Assembly: GCA_023512345.1 (NCBI GenBank)
Contig: JAILZT010000001.1
Coordinates: 186,001 to 250,000 of the forward strand
DNA: 64,000 nucleotides
Direction of reading: 5' to 3'
DNA from: Paenibacillus sp.
GTDB lineage: Bacteria; Bacillota; Bacilli; Paenibacillales; Paenibacillaceae
In this document: positions 1-7,915 of the stretch, in pieces
Layout of the letters: each line of letters starts with the position of its first letter
How positions within the stretch are numbered: the stretch's first letter is position 1
Made by a program: the position numbers and the translations under genes
The notes under the pieces: model-generated
Seen by the model: the letters and a program-made list of their open reading frames with translations, nothing else
Databases searched by the model: none
What the model was told of the DNA's origin: nothing

Positions 1-561
1 ATACTCTTCCTTACCCAGTTGAGTCAGGTGAGGCCGAAGCAATTGGATAAATCCACGTATGGATGTCAATGGATTGCGAATCTCATGAGCAATCGAAGCA
101 GCGAGCTTTCCCAGCATAGCCAAGTTATCATTCTGATAAGCTGTGTGTTCAATTTTTTTGTAATCGGAGATTTCCTTAATAACAAATAGATACTGCCCAT
201 TCATCTTTTCCCCGTAAGTCACGGTTACTCTCCAATAACGGCCAAACTCATCTACAAATTCACTAGCTGAATTGCCCTTGTATATCGTTTCCCTGTAAAT
301 ACTTAATACTCTTCTCTTCTGAGCGCGACTTAATTGAACATGAGTTAACATACTGATGATGGTAGATCCCACAAGAGCATGGCGCTTTAGCCCCAAAATT
401 CCATACATTTGGTTGTTAATAAAGCTGAGGATACCGTCTTCATCAAAAAGCATAATTCCACTTTCCAAGTTCTCTAGAACGTTCTCATATGTAGTATTCA
501 TGAGGCCGGATTGAAATGATCTTGCTGATAACAGCAAACCTTCCTGATATTCGCGTAACAT
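1..561 (-). CDS. PAS-domain sensor histidine kinase (C-terminus cut by window edge)
   Basis: Translation of the minus strand from ATG at 561 gives 187 residues that run off the window. Residues about 21-140 look like a PAS sensory domain. They are followed by a HisKA dimerisation region with the H-box AHEIRNPLTSIRGF, whose phospho-accepting His is residue 159. The ATPase domain lies outside. The start is supported by AGAAGGGGGAA about 8 bases upstream; a second ATG at 501 is less well placed. No membrane segment is visible, so this is probably a cytoplasmic kinase, and the organisation resembles sporulation-type kinases (KinA/KinE) of Bacillaceae. The specific role is inference. Confidence 0.85.
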   Translation of the reverse strand, partial: MLREYQEGLLLSARSFQSGLMNTTYENVLENLESGIMLFDEDGILSFINNQMYGILGLKRHALVGSTIISMLTHVQLSRAQKRRVLSIYRETIYKGNSASEFVDEFGRYWRVTVTYGEKMNGQYLFVIKEISDYKKIEHTAYQNDNLAMLGKLAASIAHEIRNPLTSIRGFIQLLRPHLTQLGKEEY

Positions 562-783
562 GACACGAAGTTCCCCCTTCTACTGCAATTGACGAAGCCG
601 CTCAACGACAACAAATTACTATGTATATGATTATATGACGTGGCCGTCAGAACATTCGGTTTTTGTTGTAAAATATCCAACCCCAACTATTATATTCCAA
701 TCATATCCAAGAGAAGGGAACAACGCAATCAGAGATACTGTCGAATCCTAATTATTTTATATAAATGATTCTTTAGACTTACG

Positions 784-819
784 AAAAAAAAAGCCCCCAC
801 AGTTTGAAATGGAGGCTTT
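784..819 (-). terminator. Rho-independent terminator after the zinc-ribbon gene
   Basis: On the minus strand an AAGCCTCCA/TGG-GGGCTT hairpin is followed by a run of T. It lies about 40 bases after the stop of the gene at 860-1267. Confidence 0.7.
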
Positions 820-859
820 CTGAATGATTTGGGACTGATGATTCATTTATGACAAAGTC

Positions 860-1267
860 TCAGGCTTTTTGCTGTAGACGATGACGCCGTTGACTCATTA
901 CAGCCAACCGCTTTTTGAGCTCCCGTTCCCATTTGGCGTCCCCAATTTGCTTGGCTACGGCCAGCAAATCAAGCGACATGTCAATTTGGCTTCTTACAAT
1001 AGCCAATGGGTCTTCGGTTTCCATATTGATCACATTTTCGAAAATAGACTCTTCATCTTCCATGACATAATCCTGAAAGTCCACATCGGTTACGCCATCA
1101 CCATGTGCGTATTCCGCCAAAATCTCATATTCATTTTCGACCTTGTAATGAACCTCCACCCGGTGGCATACCGGACAAAAAAGCAGGGGAACATTATGAA
1201 CTTGCGTACGATAATGTTTAAGTGTTCCCTTTGTTCCTACCATACTCGCCCCACAGCAAAAGCTCAT
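860..1267 (-). CDS. Hypothetical zinc-ribbon protein
   Basis: The 135-residue protein begins with a Cys-Cys pair (4,5) and has CPVC at residues 31-34, which together could bind zinc like a small ribbon. The middle is acidic and the C-terminus is basic and helical (KKRLAVMSQRRHR). AGGAGGG lies about 10 bases before the ATG, and a terminator follows. I do not recognise a named family; the N-terminus recalls YgiT-type zinc fingers. It stands alone between the kinase and the peroxiredoxin. Function unknown. Confidence 0.75.
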   Translation of the reverse strand: MSFCCGASMVGTKGTLKHYRTQVHNVPLLFCPVCHRVEVHYKVENEYEILAEYAHGDGVTDVDFQDYVMEDEESIFENVINMETEDPLAIVRSQIDMSLDLLAVAKQIGDAKWERELKKRLAVMSQRRHRLQQKA

Positions 1268-1402
1268 GATTGCTCACCCTCCTAGGTTAATTCCAATGGT
1301 TTCGTATTATTGTATTACATTATGCCGACGGAGATTCCTCTTCCATAATTAACCTTTGCGCCTGTTTTCAAACAAGAATATCACATCTTAGATGTTTGGT
1401 GC

Positions 1403-1446
1403 AAAAAACCCCCTTATACCGAATAAAATTCCGGTAAAGGAGGTTC
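1403..1446 (-). terminator. Terminator of the peroxiredoxin gene
   Basis: The minus-strand hairpin AACCTCCTTTACCG/CGGTATAAGGGGGTT is followed by TTTTTT, about 40 bases past the stop at 1482. Confidence 0.85.
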
Positions 1447-1481
1447 CTAATTATCTCTCAAGGATCACCTGGAAAGGGACC

Positions 1482-2021
1482 TTACAGGTTCTTATCGCCT
1501 GGTTTCCAGTTCATTGCACACAGACCGCCTGATTGCAACGCTTGAAGAACACGAAGTGTTTCTTCAACACTGCGGCCTACGTCGTTATGATTGACGACCT
1601 GATACTTCAGTTCGCCTTCAGGATCGATAATGTACAGACCGCGAAGGGCGATGCCTTCTTCTTCGATCAGTACGCCATAATCCTTAGCGACATTCTTAGT
1701 GATATCGGATGCGAGCGGGAAGTTCAGCTGTCCAAGGCCATTTGAGTCCTTAGGTGTGCTAATCCAAGCCTTGTGGCTGTGGATGGAATCCACGCTAACC
1801 CCAAGGATTTCTGTATCAAGTGCCGCGAATTGATCTATAGCATCACTCAGTGCTGTAATTTCTGTCGGACATACAAATGTGAAATCAAGTGGATAAAAGA
1901 AGAATACAAGCCATTTACCACGATAGTCGGACAAGCTTACCTTACCAAAATCTTTGCCGTCACCAGATACTGTTTCCATTGTAAAATCCGGGGCCGGTCT
2001 ACCTACCAAACGTTCTGCCAT
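1482..2021 (-). CDS. ykuU: 2-Cys peroxiredoxin, YkuU/AhpC type
   Basis: The 179-residue AhpC/TSA-family peroxiredoxin reduces hydrogen peroxide and organic hydroperoxides in the cytoplasm. The peroxidatic Cys51 sits in FTFVCPTE and the resolving Cys168 in GGLCAMNWKPG, so this is a typical 2-Cys enzyme of normal length. It closely resembles B. subtilis YkuU over its whole length. AAAGGAGG precedes the ATG. The gene is monocistronic with its own terminator. A perfect PerR palindrome at 2194-2208 and a sigma-A promoter at 2146-2174 suggest peroxide-responsive control. Confidence 0.95.
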   Translation of the reverse strand: MAERLVGRPAPDFTMETVSGDGKDFGKVSLSDYRGKWLVFFFYPLDFTFVCPTEITALSDAIDQFAALDTEILGVSVDSIHSHKAWISTPKDSNGLGQLNFPLASDITKNVAKDYGVLIEEEGIALRGLYIIDPEGELKYQVVNHNDVGRSVEETLRVLQALQSGGLCAMNWKPGDKNL

Positions 2022-2145
2022 TGCTTACATCCTCCTTTGATTATGTAAGAAAAACAGCTGACTTGATCAGCCCATAAAGGGTTGACGCTATCTATGCTTT
2101 TCTTGATATGATGAGTGGGTAACTACCCTTTCTACTACACCTCAA

Positions 2146-2174
2146 ATGGTATCATCGTACAAAATCAAAGTCAA
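2146..2174 (-). promoter_or_regulatory. Sigma-A promoter of the peroxiredoxin gene
   Basis: On the minus strand TTGACT (2169-2174) and TACCAT (2146-2151) are separated by 17 bases. This predicts a leader of roughly 115 bases. Confidence 0.6.
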
Positions 2175-2193
2175 GATTACATTGATTACTTTT

Positions 2194-2208
2194 TTATAAT
2201 TATTATAA
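2194..2208. promoter_or_regulatory. PerR box
   Basis: TTATAATTATTATAA is a perfect 7-1-7 inverted repeat that matches the PerR consensus TTATAATNATTATAA exactly. It lies between the leuB stop and the peroxiredoxin promoter, about 20 bases upstream of the predicted -35. That is farther upstream than a simple blocking site. Confidence 0.75.
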
Positions 2209-2232
2209 ATAAGCAATTTTATGTGACATTTT

Positions 2233-3315
2233 TTATGCTTTACGGATAGCTGCCGCAATCAGATTACCCATTTCTGTGGTGCTGATTGCCTTGCTCTTAT
2301 CTACCGCGATATCGCTGGTACGGTGTCCTGCGTCCAGAACCTCGGCTACGGCAGCCTCAATTGCTGCGGCCGCATCTTCGTATCCGAAGGTTAAACGGAA
2401 CATTAACGCTACCGAAAGAATTGTTGCAATCGGGTTAGCCAGTCCTTGTCCTGCGATGTCAGGTGCTGAACCATGTACCGGCTCGTACAAACCGTAGCTG
2501 CCCTCACCCATCGAAGCTGAAGCAAGCATACCGATGGAGCCTGTAAGCATCGCTGCTTCATCACTCAGAATGTCACCGAACATATTCTCGGTAACGATAA
2601 CGTCAAAGCTAGATGGACGGCGCAGAAGCTGCATAGCGCAGTTATCAACCAGTACATGCTCAACTTCTACATCCGGATATTCCGGAGCAAGCTTGTTCAC
2701 TACCTCACGCCACAGACGAGATGTCTCCAATACGTTAGCTTTATCTACAGAAGCCAACTTCTTCCGGCGCTTCTGAGCAATCTCGAAAGCCTGACGAACA
2801 ATACGCTCAATTTCTACAACATTATATACGCAAGTATCTACGGCTTCTTCGCCAAATTCTCCTTGGCGGCGCAGCTTCTCCCCGAAGTAAATACCGCCTG
2901 TCAGCTCACGAACAACCATAAGGTCAGTGCCTTCAAGTACTTCCGGCTTCAATGTAGAAGCATCCTTCAAGCAATCAAATACAACTGCAGGACGAAGATT
3001 AGAGAATAAGCCTAACGCTTTTCGAATACCCAGCAATCCTGTTTCCGGGCGAAGTTCCTTGGGGTTATTATCCCATTGGGGTCCGCCTACAGCTCCCAGC
3101 AAGACTGCATCCGCGCTGCGGCAAATTTCCAACGTATCTTCAGGCAGCGGAGTGCCTCTCTCATCGATTGCGATACCCCCAAACAAAGCATGCTCCGTCT
3201 CAAACTTGTAACCAAATACCTCTTCGGTCACCTTCAGTACTTTTTCCGCTTCAGCTACAACTTCAGGTCCGATACCATCACCGGCGATTACTGCGATTTT
3301 TTTTACATTGCTCAT
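2233..3315 (-). CDS. leuB: 3-isopropylmalate dehydrogenase
   Basis: LeuB oxidatively decarboxylates 3-isopropylmalate with NAD to 2-oxoisocaproate, the third step of leucine synthesis. The 360-residue protein has the N-terminal [13 protein letters not shown], the substrate-binding ELTGGIYFG region, [13 protein letters not shown] (metal-binding Asp) and [12 protein letters not shown] near the cofactor site. The ATG at 3315 is chosen because AGGAGTG lies just upstream and the protein then begins at the usual place; an upstream ATG at 3390 has no family support. The gene stands apart from ilvBNC-leuA. No terminator is evident after it, so transcripts may run into the peroxiredoxin gene. leuC and leuD are not in the window. 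Confidence 0.97.
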   Translation of the reverse strand: MSNVKKIAVIAGDGIGPEVVAEAEKVLKVTEEVFGYKFETEHALFGGIAIDERGTPLPEDTLEICRSADAVLLGAVGGPQWDNNPKELRPETGLLGIRKALGLFSNLRPAVVFDCLKDASTLKPEVLEGTDLMVVRELTGGIYFGEKLRRQGEFGEEAVDTCVYNVVEIERIVRQAFEIAQKRRKKLASVDKANVLETSRLWREVVNKLAPEYPDVEVEHVLVDNCAMQLLRRPSSFDVIVTENMFGDILSDEAAMLTGSIGMLASASMGEGSYGLYEPVHGSAPDIAGQGLANPIATILSVALMFRLTFGYEDAAAAIEAAVAEVLDAGHRTSDIAVDKSKAISTTEMGNLIAAAIRKA

Positions 3316-3541
3316 TCCAGTCACTCCTCTAGTGTTCTGCTGTCCGCAGACATAGTTCTTCTGTATATTGTTGTAACATACTGAGGGCAAAAGGACAAAG
3401 ATATAGATTCTATTGAATTAATAGGTATAGCCTATAAGGCCTTCCTTCCATCAATTTGCTCTTAATTCTTAAGTTGTTTACAATTAATATGCAGTAGTTA
3501 AATATACGTCATTTCAAATTCATTGAAGGAGTGATTGCGAA

Positions 3542-4522
3542 GTGCAGTACGCAAAGCTTGGTAAATCAGGCATGAAGGTTAGCCGCCTTTGTCTGGGAAC
3601 GATGAATTTTGGCCCACAAACGGATGAGAAAGAAGCCTTCCGTATTATGGACGCAGCTCTGGATGCCGGAGTTAACTTTTTTGATACCGCAAATGTCTAT
3701 GGATGGGGTGAAAATTCCGGTCTAACAGAAAGTATTATGGGTCGCTGGTTCAAGCAAGGCGGCGGACGCCGGGAAAAAGTTGTACTCGCCACTAAAGTAT
3801 ATGGGGCTATGAGCGATAAGCTGGACGGCCCGAACGATGAAGGTGGACTTTCCTCCTACATTATCCGCCGTCACTTAGAAGCTTCGCTGAAGCGCCTTCA
3901 GACCGATCATATCGAATTATATCAAATGCACCATGTTGACCGCAGTGTTTCATGGGACGAGCTGTGGGGCACCTTTGAGCTTGCAGTCAATCAGGGAAAG
4001 ATTGGTTATGTCGGTTCTAGTAATTTCGCCGGCTGGGATATAGCAATAGCACAACAAGAGGCAAAGGCTCGTGGATTCCTCGGACTCATATCGGAGCAGC
4101 ATAAATACAGTCTGACCTGCCGCTTACCGGAGCTTGAAGTACTCCCCGCTTCCCGAAGCCTTGGCCTTGGCATTATTCCATGGAGTCCATTGGATGGGGG
4201 CCTTCTTGGCCGTAATGCACTGATGAAAATTGAAGGCAGCCGCAGCGGTGGCAATGTAGAGCGTGTAGAGCAGCATAAGAGCCAGCTTGAAGCTTTTGCA
4301 ACTTTGAGTCTGGAGCTTGGTGAGCCACAAGATAATATTGCCTTAGCATGGCTCCTGGCGAACCCTGCCGTTACTGCACCTATTATTGGCCCACGCACAC
4401 TGGAGCAATTCGAAAGTGCATTGCGCAGTCTTGAGGTTGTATTAGACGAATCCGTACTCACCCGTCTGGATGAAATTTTCCCAGGGCCCGGAGGAGAAGC
4501 TCCAAAAGCTTACGCCTGGTAG
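3542..4522 (+). CDS. Aldo/keto reductase
   Basis: This 326-residue NADPH-dependent aldo/keto reductase has a TIM barrel. The tetrad is visible: Asp48 and Tyr53 in FFDTANVYG, Lys85 in LATKVYG and His130 in YQMHHVD. GSSNFAGWDI and the cofactor-binding IIGPRTLEQFESAL follow. It resembles YhdN/Gfo-type oxidoreductases; the substrate cannot be told. It starts with GTG behind GAAGGAG. It is a single gene transcribed divergently from leuB, with a bidirectional terminator at its end. Confidence 0.92.
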   Translation: MQYAKLGKSGMKVSRLCLGTMNFGPQTDEKEAFRIMDAALDAGVNFFDTANVYGWGENSGLTESIMGRWFKQGGGRREKVVLATKVYGAMSDKLDGPNDEGGLSSYIIRRHLEASLKRLQTDHIELYQMHHVDRSVSWDELWGTFELAVNQGKIGYVGSSNFAGWDIAIAQQEAKARGFLGLISEQHKYSLTCRLPELEVLPASRSLGLGIIPWSPLDGGLLGRNALMKIEGSRSGGNVERVEQHKSQLEAFATLSLELGEPQDNIALAWLLANPAVTAPIIGPRTLEQFESALRSLEVVLDESVLTRLDEIFPGPGGEAPKAYAW

Positions 4523-4536
4523 ATTTTCCGAAATAC

Positions 4537-4586
4537 TAAAGGGATATCTCGTGGTCAGTTAATGACCCAAGAGATATCCCTTTTTT
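4537..4586. terminator. Bidirectional terminator between converging genes
   Basis: AAAGGGATATCTC pairs with GAGATATCCCTTT around a short inner stem and is followed by TTTTTT on the plus strand. On the minus strand it ends in TTTAGTATTT. It separates the reductase from the converging DUF4097 gene. Confidence 0.85.
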
Positions 4587-4591
4587 CATAA

Positions 4592-5680
4592 TTATTCAGT
4601 TACATCCACCGTCACACTTCCGTTGCTTGTAGATAAATCAACCAAGTGAGTTCCGTTTCCAAGGATAGCCGTTCCTCGATCATCTCCGTCACGCTCCCAA
4701 GGCACATTGCCCTTTAACGACCCATTGCTTGTATCTGCCGTTATTTTTGCATTTACACCTGTCGGGAGTGTTAGCTGGACCTTACCGTTACTTGATGTAC
4801 ACTTCCAGGCACCAGTGATATCCGAGTTAACCATTATTTTGCCGTTGCTGCTCTTGACCGTCATCGGACCATCGATATGCTCTAGTGTAATTGCTCCATT
4901 GGAACTGACCAGTTCAACTTTACCTTGTATATTCTTGACATTCAAAGAACCGTTACTGGAATGTGCATCAACATCACCTTTTATATCATGCAGATTCATA
5001 GTTCCATTAGACGTTTCTGCGATTAAGCCCGATTGGAGATCCATAGCTTCGATTGAGCCATCACTTGTGTCAACTTCCACGGCTAAGTCCTGTGGGATAT
5101 TAACGTTTAGATAAGGACTTTTACTATTGAAGCCGAATTGAATAAGGTTGAACCAATTGGTTTCTTCGTCCAGCTTCAGTACCAAGGTATCTCCTTCTGT
5201 CGTAACTAACCACTTCTTCTTAAGCGTACTTAGTGCATCGCTCTCTGTATCTCCTGGAACAAGCAGGCTTCCTTCATAATCCAGAGAGTTCCCTGCTACA
5301 CCATTGATTTTCACTTTCCCGTTAGGAAGATCTATCCTCACTGCCTTGATTTCGGATTTCACCTCTATAGCCCCATTTAACGGAGTGAGCTTCATATTAC
5401 CAAACAGACTGAATGAACCCCCGGACAGAAACGATTGTCCTCCACTTGCCCCGATTAAAAGAATGATAAGTAGGATGGCCCAGCCGCTTACACGGCTTTT
5501 GACTTCTGAACGAATCATAAGACGACCCAGCATTTCCAGACCTAAGGCAATAAGCAATACCGGCCATAAATAGCCGAGGGCAGCATAGGTCAATTCACCA
5601 TACTGTACAAGCCCAATAATAACCCCCAAGGCTATACAGCCAATAGCTGCAGTTAAACTTCCGATCTTCCATCTCGCCAT
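4592..5680 (-). CDS. Membrane protein with DUF4097-type beta-repeat domain
   Basis: The 362-residue protein has two N-terminal hydrophobic hairpin segments (about 8-28 and 36-53) and a third at about 67-85. These are followed by an extracytoplasmic region built of repeated units, each carrying (S/T)SNG plus a beta strand. At least seven copies occur between about residues 215 and 358. This is the layout of LiaF-like/DUF4097 putative adhesin domains, which form beta-solenoids. It is the last gene of the operon headed by the sigma factor at 6689, and probably acts in envelope-stress sensing or response. The function is inferred from family and context only. Confidence 0.85.
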   Translation of the reverse strand: MARWKIGSLTAAIGCIALGVIIGLVQYGELTYAALGYLWPVLLIALGLEMLGRLMIRSEVKSRVSGWAILLIILLIGASGGQSFLSGGSFSLFGNMKLTPLNGAIEVKSEIKAVRIDLPNGKVKINGVAGNSLDYEGSLLVPGDTESDALSTLKKKWLVTTEGDTLVLKLDEETNWFNLIQFGFNSKSPYLNVNIPQDLAVEVDTSDGSIEAMDLQSGLIAETSNGTMNLHDIKGDVDAHSSNGSLNVKNIQGKVELVSSNGAITLEHIDGPMTVKSSNGKIMVNSDITGAWKCTSSNGKVQLTLPTGVNAKITADTSNGSLKGNVPWERDGDDRGTAILGNGTHLVDLSTSNGSVTVDVTE

Positions 5681-5698
5681 TGTTTGCCTCCAGCTCCC

Positions 5699-6196
5699 TT
5701 AAGCCCTTGTATTGTTTTTCAGCATCCGCAGCCCATACCCTATGAGTCCGACTGACAGCAGAATGGTACCGATATTAATTTGGGTAAGAATATCCCATAG
5801 TGTTGGAAATGCTGTAATAATCAGCAGCAAGACTCCAGCAACTACACAAGCACCGCCAACCCATACCGGGTTGACATCATCCTGAGGGTATCCAGGGAGT
5901 GAATGCATATCGAACGTCCATGGCGCACCGAAGCTATCTGGATGAAACATCAGCCGCTCATGCTCCGCTAATGATATTTTCATCCAAGTTGCCTTTTGCA
6001 GAGCATCAAATAATTGATAGAACCATAATGCAGCCAGCGCGAATGGAAACACCGTCGGCATGGATGGGATAAATATAATACAGACGAAAGCCCCGATCAT
6101 AAATTGCAGCCCTAATTTCTTGAATCCAAGATACATGTGGCCCACTCCGGGCGCCATAGCCAGCATGAACGTAAGCCAGCGCTTTTTCTTAATCAT
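5699..6196 (-). CDS. Multi-pass membrane protein of the sigma-factor operon
   Basis: The 165-residue protein starts with basic MIKKKRW and a segment, LAMAPGVGHMYLGFKKLG, that resembles TM2-domain/YozV-type proteins. Four or five hydrophobic segments follow, the last pair at about 113-155. A soluble stretch (about 78-110) separates the two halves. It sits 18 bases upstream of the DUF4097 gene and downstream of the anti-sigma gene, so it is very likely cotranscribed. No enzymatic motif is visible. Confidence 0.8.
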   Translation of the reverse strand: MIKKKRWLTFMLAMAPGVGHMYLGFKKLGLQFMIGAFVCIIFIPSMPTVFPFALAALWFYQLFDALQKATWMKISLAEHERLMFHPDSFGAPWTFDMHSLPGYPQDDVNPVWVGGACVVAGVLLLIITAFPTLWDILTQINIGTILLSVGLIGYGLRMLKNNTRA

Positions 6197-6227
6197 GAAA
6201 TACCCTCCTAATATATTAATTAATTAT

Positions 6228-6692
6228 TTATTTATGTGTAGATGAGTCAGGGCCGAACAAAGCAGTAACCGAATTCGACATGTGACCATTTATTTCTGTA
6301 ATCTGATAAGCTAACCCCTCAAATACACCAAACTGGAATAATAAGAAGGTTAGGCATGCAGCCACGCTATAATGCATCCACGAGGTCCGTGGTGTATAAC
6401 GTCGTCTAGAAGTTGTTGGTATAGGTGCGGATACTCTTTGCTTTCGTTCGGCTTCGATAAGTTCAATTTCAGCCATAACAGCACCTGTAAGATCAGGGAT
6501 ATCCAAGTCTACCTGTATACCTATTTCTCCTTCCATCTCACTCCAAAGGGCAGCCATCTCCCGTGCTTGCTCCAGACTTTCTACACAGGCGGGACAGGAA
6601 TCTATATGGTGGCTAATGATTCGCTCCCTCTCAGGGGACAGTAAGCCTTCTAGATAATGCGGCATCCAATCTTTGATCTGTTCACAATTCAT
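6228..6692 (-). CDS. Anti-sigma factor with zf-HC2 domain
   Basis: The 154-residue protein carries a ZAS zinc motif near the N-terminus: HHIDSCPAC has the His-x3-Cys-x2-Cys pattern and an upstream Cys lies in MNCEQ. One membrane segment follows at about 108-129 and then a short extracytoplasmic tail. This is the layout of anti-sigma factors that hold an ECF sigma factor at the membrane. The ATG at 6692 overlaps the sigma stop as ATGA and has GGGGAGG 7 bases upstream, so the two are translationally coupled. The TTG two codons earlier is less likely. Confidence 0.93.
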   Translation of the reverse strand: MNCEQIKDWMPHYLEGLLSPERERIISHHIDSCPACVESLEQAREMAALWSEMEGEIGIQVDLDIPDLTGAVMAEIELIEAERKQRVSAPIPTTSRRRYTPRTSWMHYSVAACLTFLLFQFGVFEGLAYQITEINGHMSNSVTALFGPDSSTHK

Positions 6693-7204
6693 CGCCAATC
6701 CTCCCCACTCTTGCGCATCATTTGTCTGGCACGATATAACTGAGACTCTACTGTTTTAACAGAAACACCTTTTTGCTGTGCAATTTCCTGATAGGAATGT
6801 CGTTGAAAATAATACAGCTGTAAGACCGACCGGTACGGTTCTGCAAGGCTGCTTAGATTCTCATCCAGTTCTGCGGACGCTTCTTTGCGAAGGGCAGCAT
6901 GTTCTGGAGTTTGCGACGTAACCCAATCATTCTCTGAATAGGTAGCCGTACTTCGGTGCCGCCATTCCCTATCGTTAGCACGTTTCCAGTCCAGACAGGT
7001 TCGGTAAGCGATCTTGTACAGCCAGGTAGAGAAGGAAGATTGTCCCCGGAAGGAGGGGAGCGCTTTATAAGCTTTTATAAAAACCTCCTGCGCCATGTCC
7101 TTGGCTGATTCAGCTTCTCCAGTAATCTTTAAGCACACTCTATATACCAAGCCCTGATAACGTGTCACCAAATGCCCAAAGGCTTCATGTTGACCGTTGA
7201 GCAC
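6689..7204 (-). CDS. ECF RNA polymerase sigma factor
   Basis: About 171 residues with sigma-70 region 2 (DMAQEVFIKAYKAL, FSTWLYKIAYRTCLDWKR) and region 4 (SVLQLYYFQRHSYQEIAQQ followed by VKTVESQLYRARQMMRK). No ATG is available. GTG at 7204 has a weak GGAGTGG upstream. CTG at 7231, nine codons earlier, has an excellent GGGAGGAGGGGA about 5 bases upstream and would add LEEAEWISA, which looks like the usual ECF N-terminus; the true start may be that CTG. The gene heads a four-gene operon with its anti-sigma factor and two membrane proteins. It resembles the SigW/SigM/SigX/SigV group broadly; which one cannot be told. Confidence 0.93.
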   Translation of the reverse strand: MLNGQHEAFGHLVTRYQGLVYRVCLKITGEAESAKDMAQEVFIKAYKALPSFRGQSSFSTWLYKIAYRTCLDWKRANDREWRHRSTATYSENDWVTSQTPEHAALRKEASAELDENLSSLAEPYRSVLQLYYFQRHSYQEIAQQKGVSVKTVESQLYRARQMMRKSGEDWR

Positions 7205-7304
7205 GGCAGAAATCCACTCCGCCTCTTCCAGTATTCTCCCCTCCTCCCGCTTCTTTTAAGTTAGACGACTCCCGAACGGATATCCCTGCAGGGAATCAAA
7301 AAAT

Positions 7305-7333
7305 ATTATGAAACTTAAATCAAAGGTGTTCAA
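7305..7333 (-). promoter_or_regulatory. Possible promoter of the sigma-factor operon
   Basis: On the minus strand TTGAAC (7328-7333) and CATAAT (7305-7310) are 17 bases apart. A CGTCTAA element nearer the gene (about 7260-7266), with TGCAGG 17 bases upstream, could instead be an autoregulated ECF-type promoter, because CGTC -10 elements are typical of that class. Confidence 0.35.
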
Positions 7334-7484
7334 TTCTCTATTCTTATCCTACAACAGATAATGATAAAACGGTCATATTCAGATCATCCTTATATTTCAA
7401 CAAAAAGAGGTGACACATAAGCTCATGAAATGGCTTACTTGGGACACCCCTCGTTTTAGGAGTTGGATAGACGGTTGTGCTTGT

Positions 7485-7611
7485 GAGGACGCTCCGCGAA
7501 CGGACCGTTGCTGCAATCGCTGTTGTGTCCAGATTTCATTTATTCTCCTTAGCGGTGAAAATCCGGACACAAAGGCGAACGCTACCGCTTTTCCGCAATC
7601 GTTCCGTCCTC
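7485..7611. repeat. 127-nt imperfect palindrome
   Basis: Two arms of about 52 bases, 7485-7536 and 7559-7611, are imperfect reverse complements. Both outer ends read GAGGACG and both inner ends read TGTGTCC.GATTT. The loop is about 22 bases. The element is more GC-rich than its flanks and lies in the 700-base spacer between the sigma factor and leuA. Open frames across it have no protein-like character. It looks like a mobile palindromic intergenic repeat; copy number cannot be judged from one window. Confidence 0.5.
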
Positions 7612-7650
7612 TCCGCTACTTTCAGCGGAAACCGTTCCAAAATTTATCGG

Positions 7651-7734
7651 CTCGACGATGCCATCTTTGACGCTGCCGATCACGGGGGCAGCCTCGACAG
7701 TTATCATCCTAAAATGCAGACTAAAGTCATTATA
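7651..7734 (+). pseudogene. Probable IS1182-type transposase remnant
   Basis: The plus-strand frame encodes LDDAIFDA followed by SYHPKMQTKVII. This resembles the N-terminal part of IS1182-family DDE transposases, where a Gly-rich stretch precedes SYHPKM and KVLIYAY. The similarity stops after about 28 residues, and no catalytic domain or terminal repeat remains. It abuts the palindrome at 7485-7611. The match is from memory of the family pattern. Confidence 0.4.
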
Positions 7735-7782
7735 CGCTTGCCCATAACCTGCTAAAATAAGCCACTACGGATCTAAAACGAA

Positions 7783-7824
7783 AACGAGCCAGTCTCCAAT
7801 AACCCGGAGACTGGCTCGTTTTTT
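7783..7824. terminator. Strong hairpin with T-tract
   Basis: AACGAGCCAGTCTCC pairs perfectly with GGAGACTGGCTCGTT and is followed by TTTT on the plus strand and TTTTCGTTTT on the minus strand. It is the second of two terminators beyond leuA. Confidence 0.8.
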
Positions 7825-7846
7825 AGCATTTAAGGCTTTGAAGTAC

Positions 7847-7897
7847 AAAAGTCTATCTAAATCGTTAAAAATATCTACTTTTGAGATAGACTTTTTT
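7847..7897 (-). terminator. Terminator of the ilv-leu operon
   Basis: AGTCTATCTC and the matching GATAGACTTTT form a hairpin starting about 20 bases past the leuA stop. T-rich sequence follows on the minus strand. Confidence 0.6.
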
Positions 7898-7915
7898 GTC
7901 GAATATTAGTTAATG

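Noticed and set aside
881-1285. 134-codon plus-strand open frame
   Set aside because: It lies antisense to the zinc-ribbon gene, has no ribosome binding site and its product has no protein-like pattern; the minus-strand gene has a good site and a terminator.
7410-7755. Open frames of 86-92 codons in the sigma-leuA spacer
   Set aside because: They run through the palindrome and only the last 28 codons resemble a transposase, so I treat them as repeat plus remnant rather than genes.
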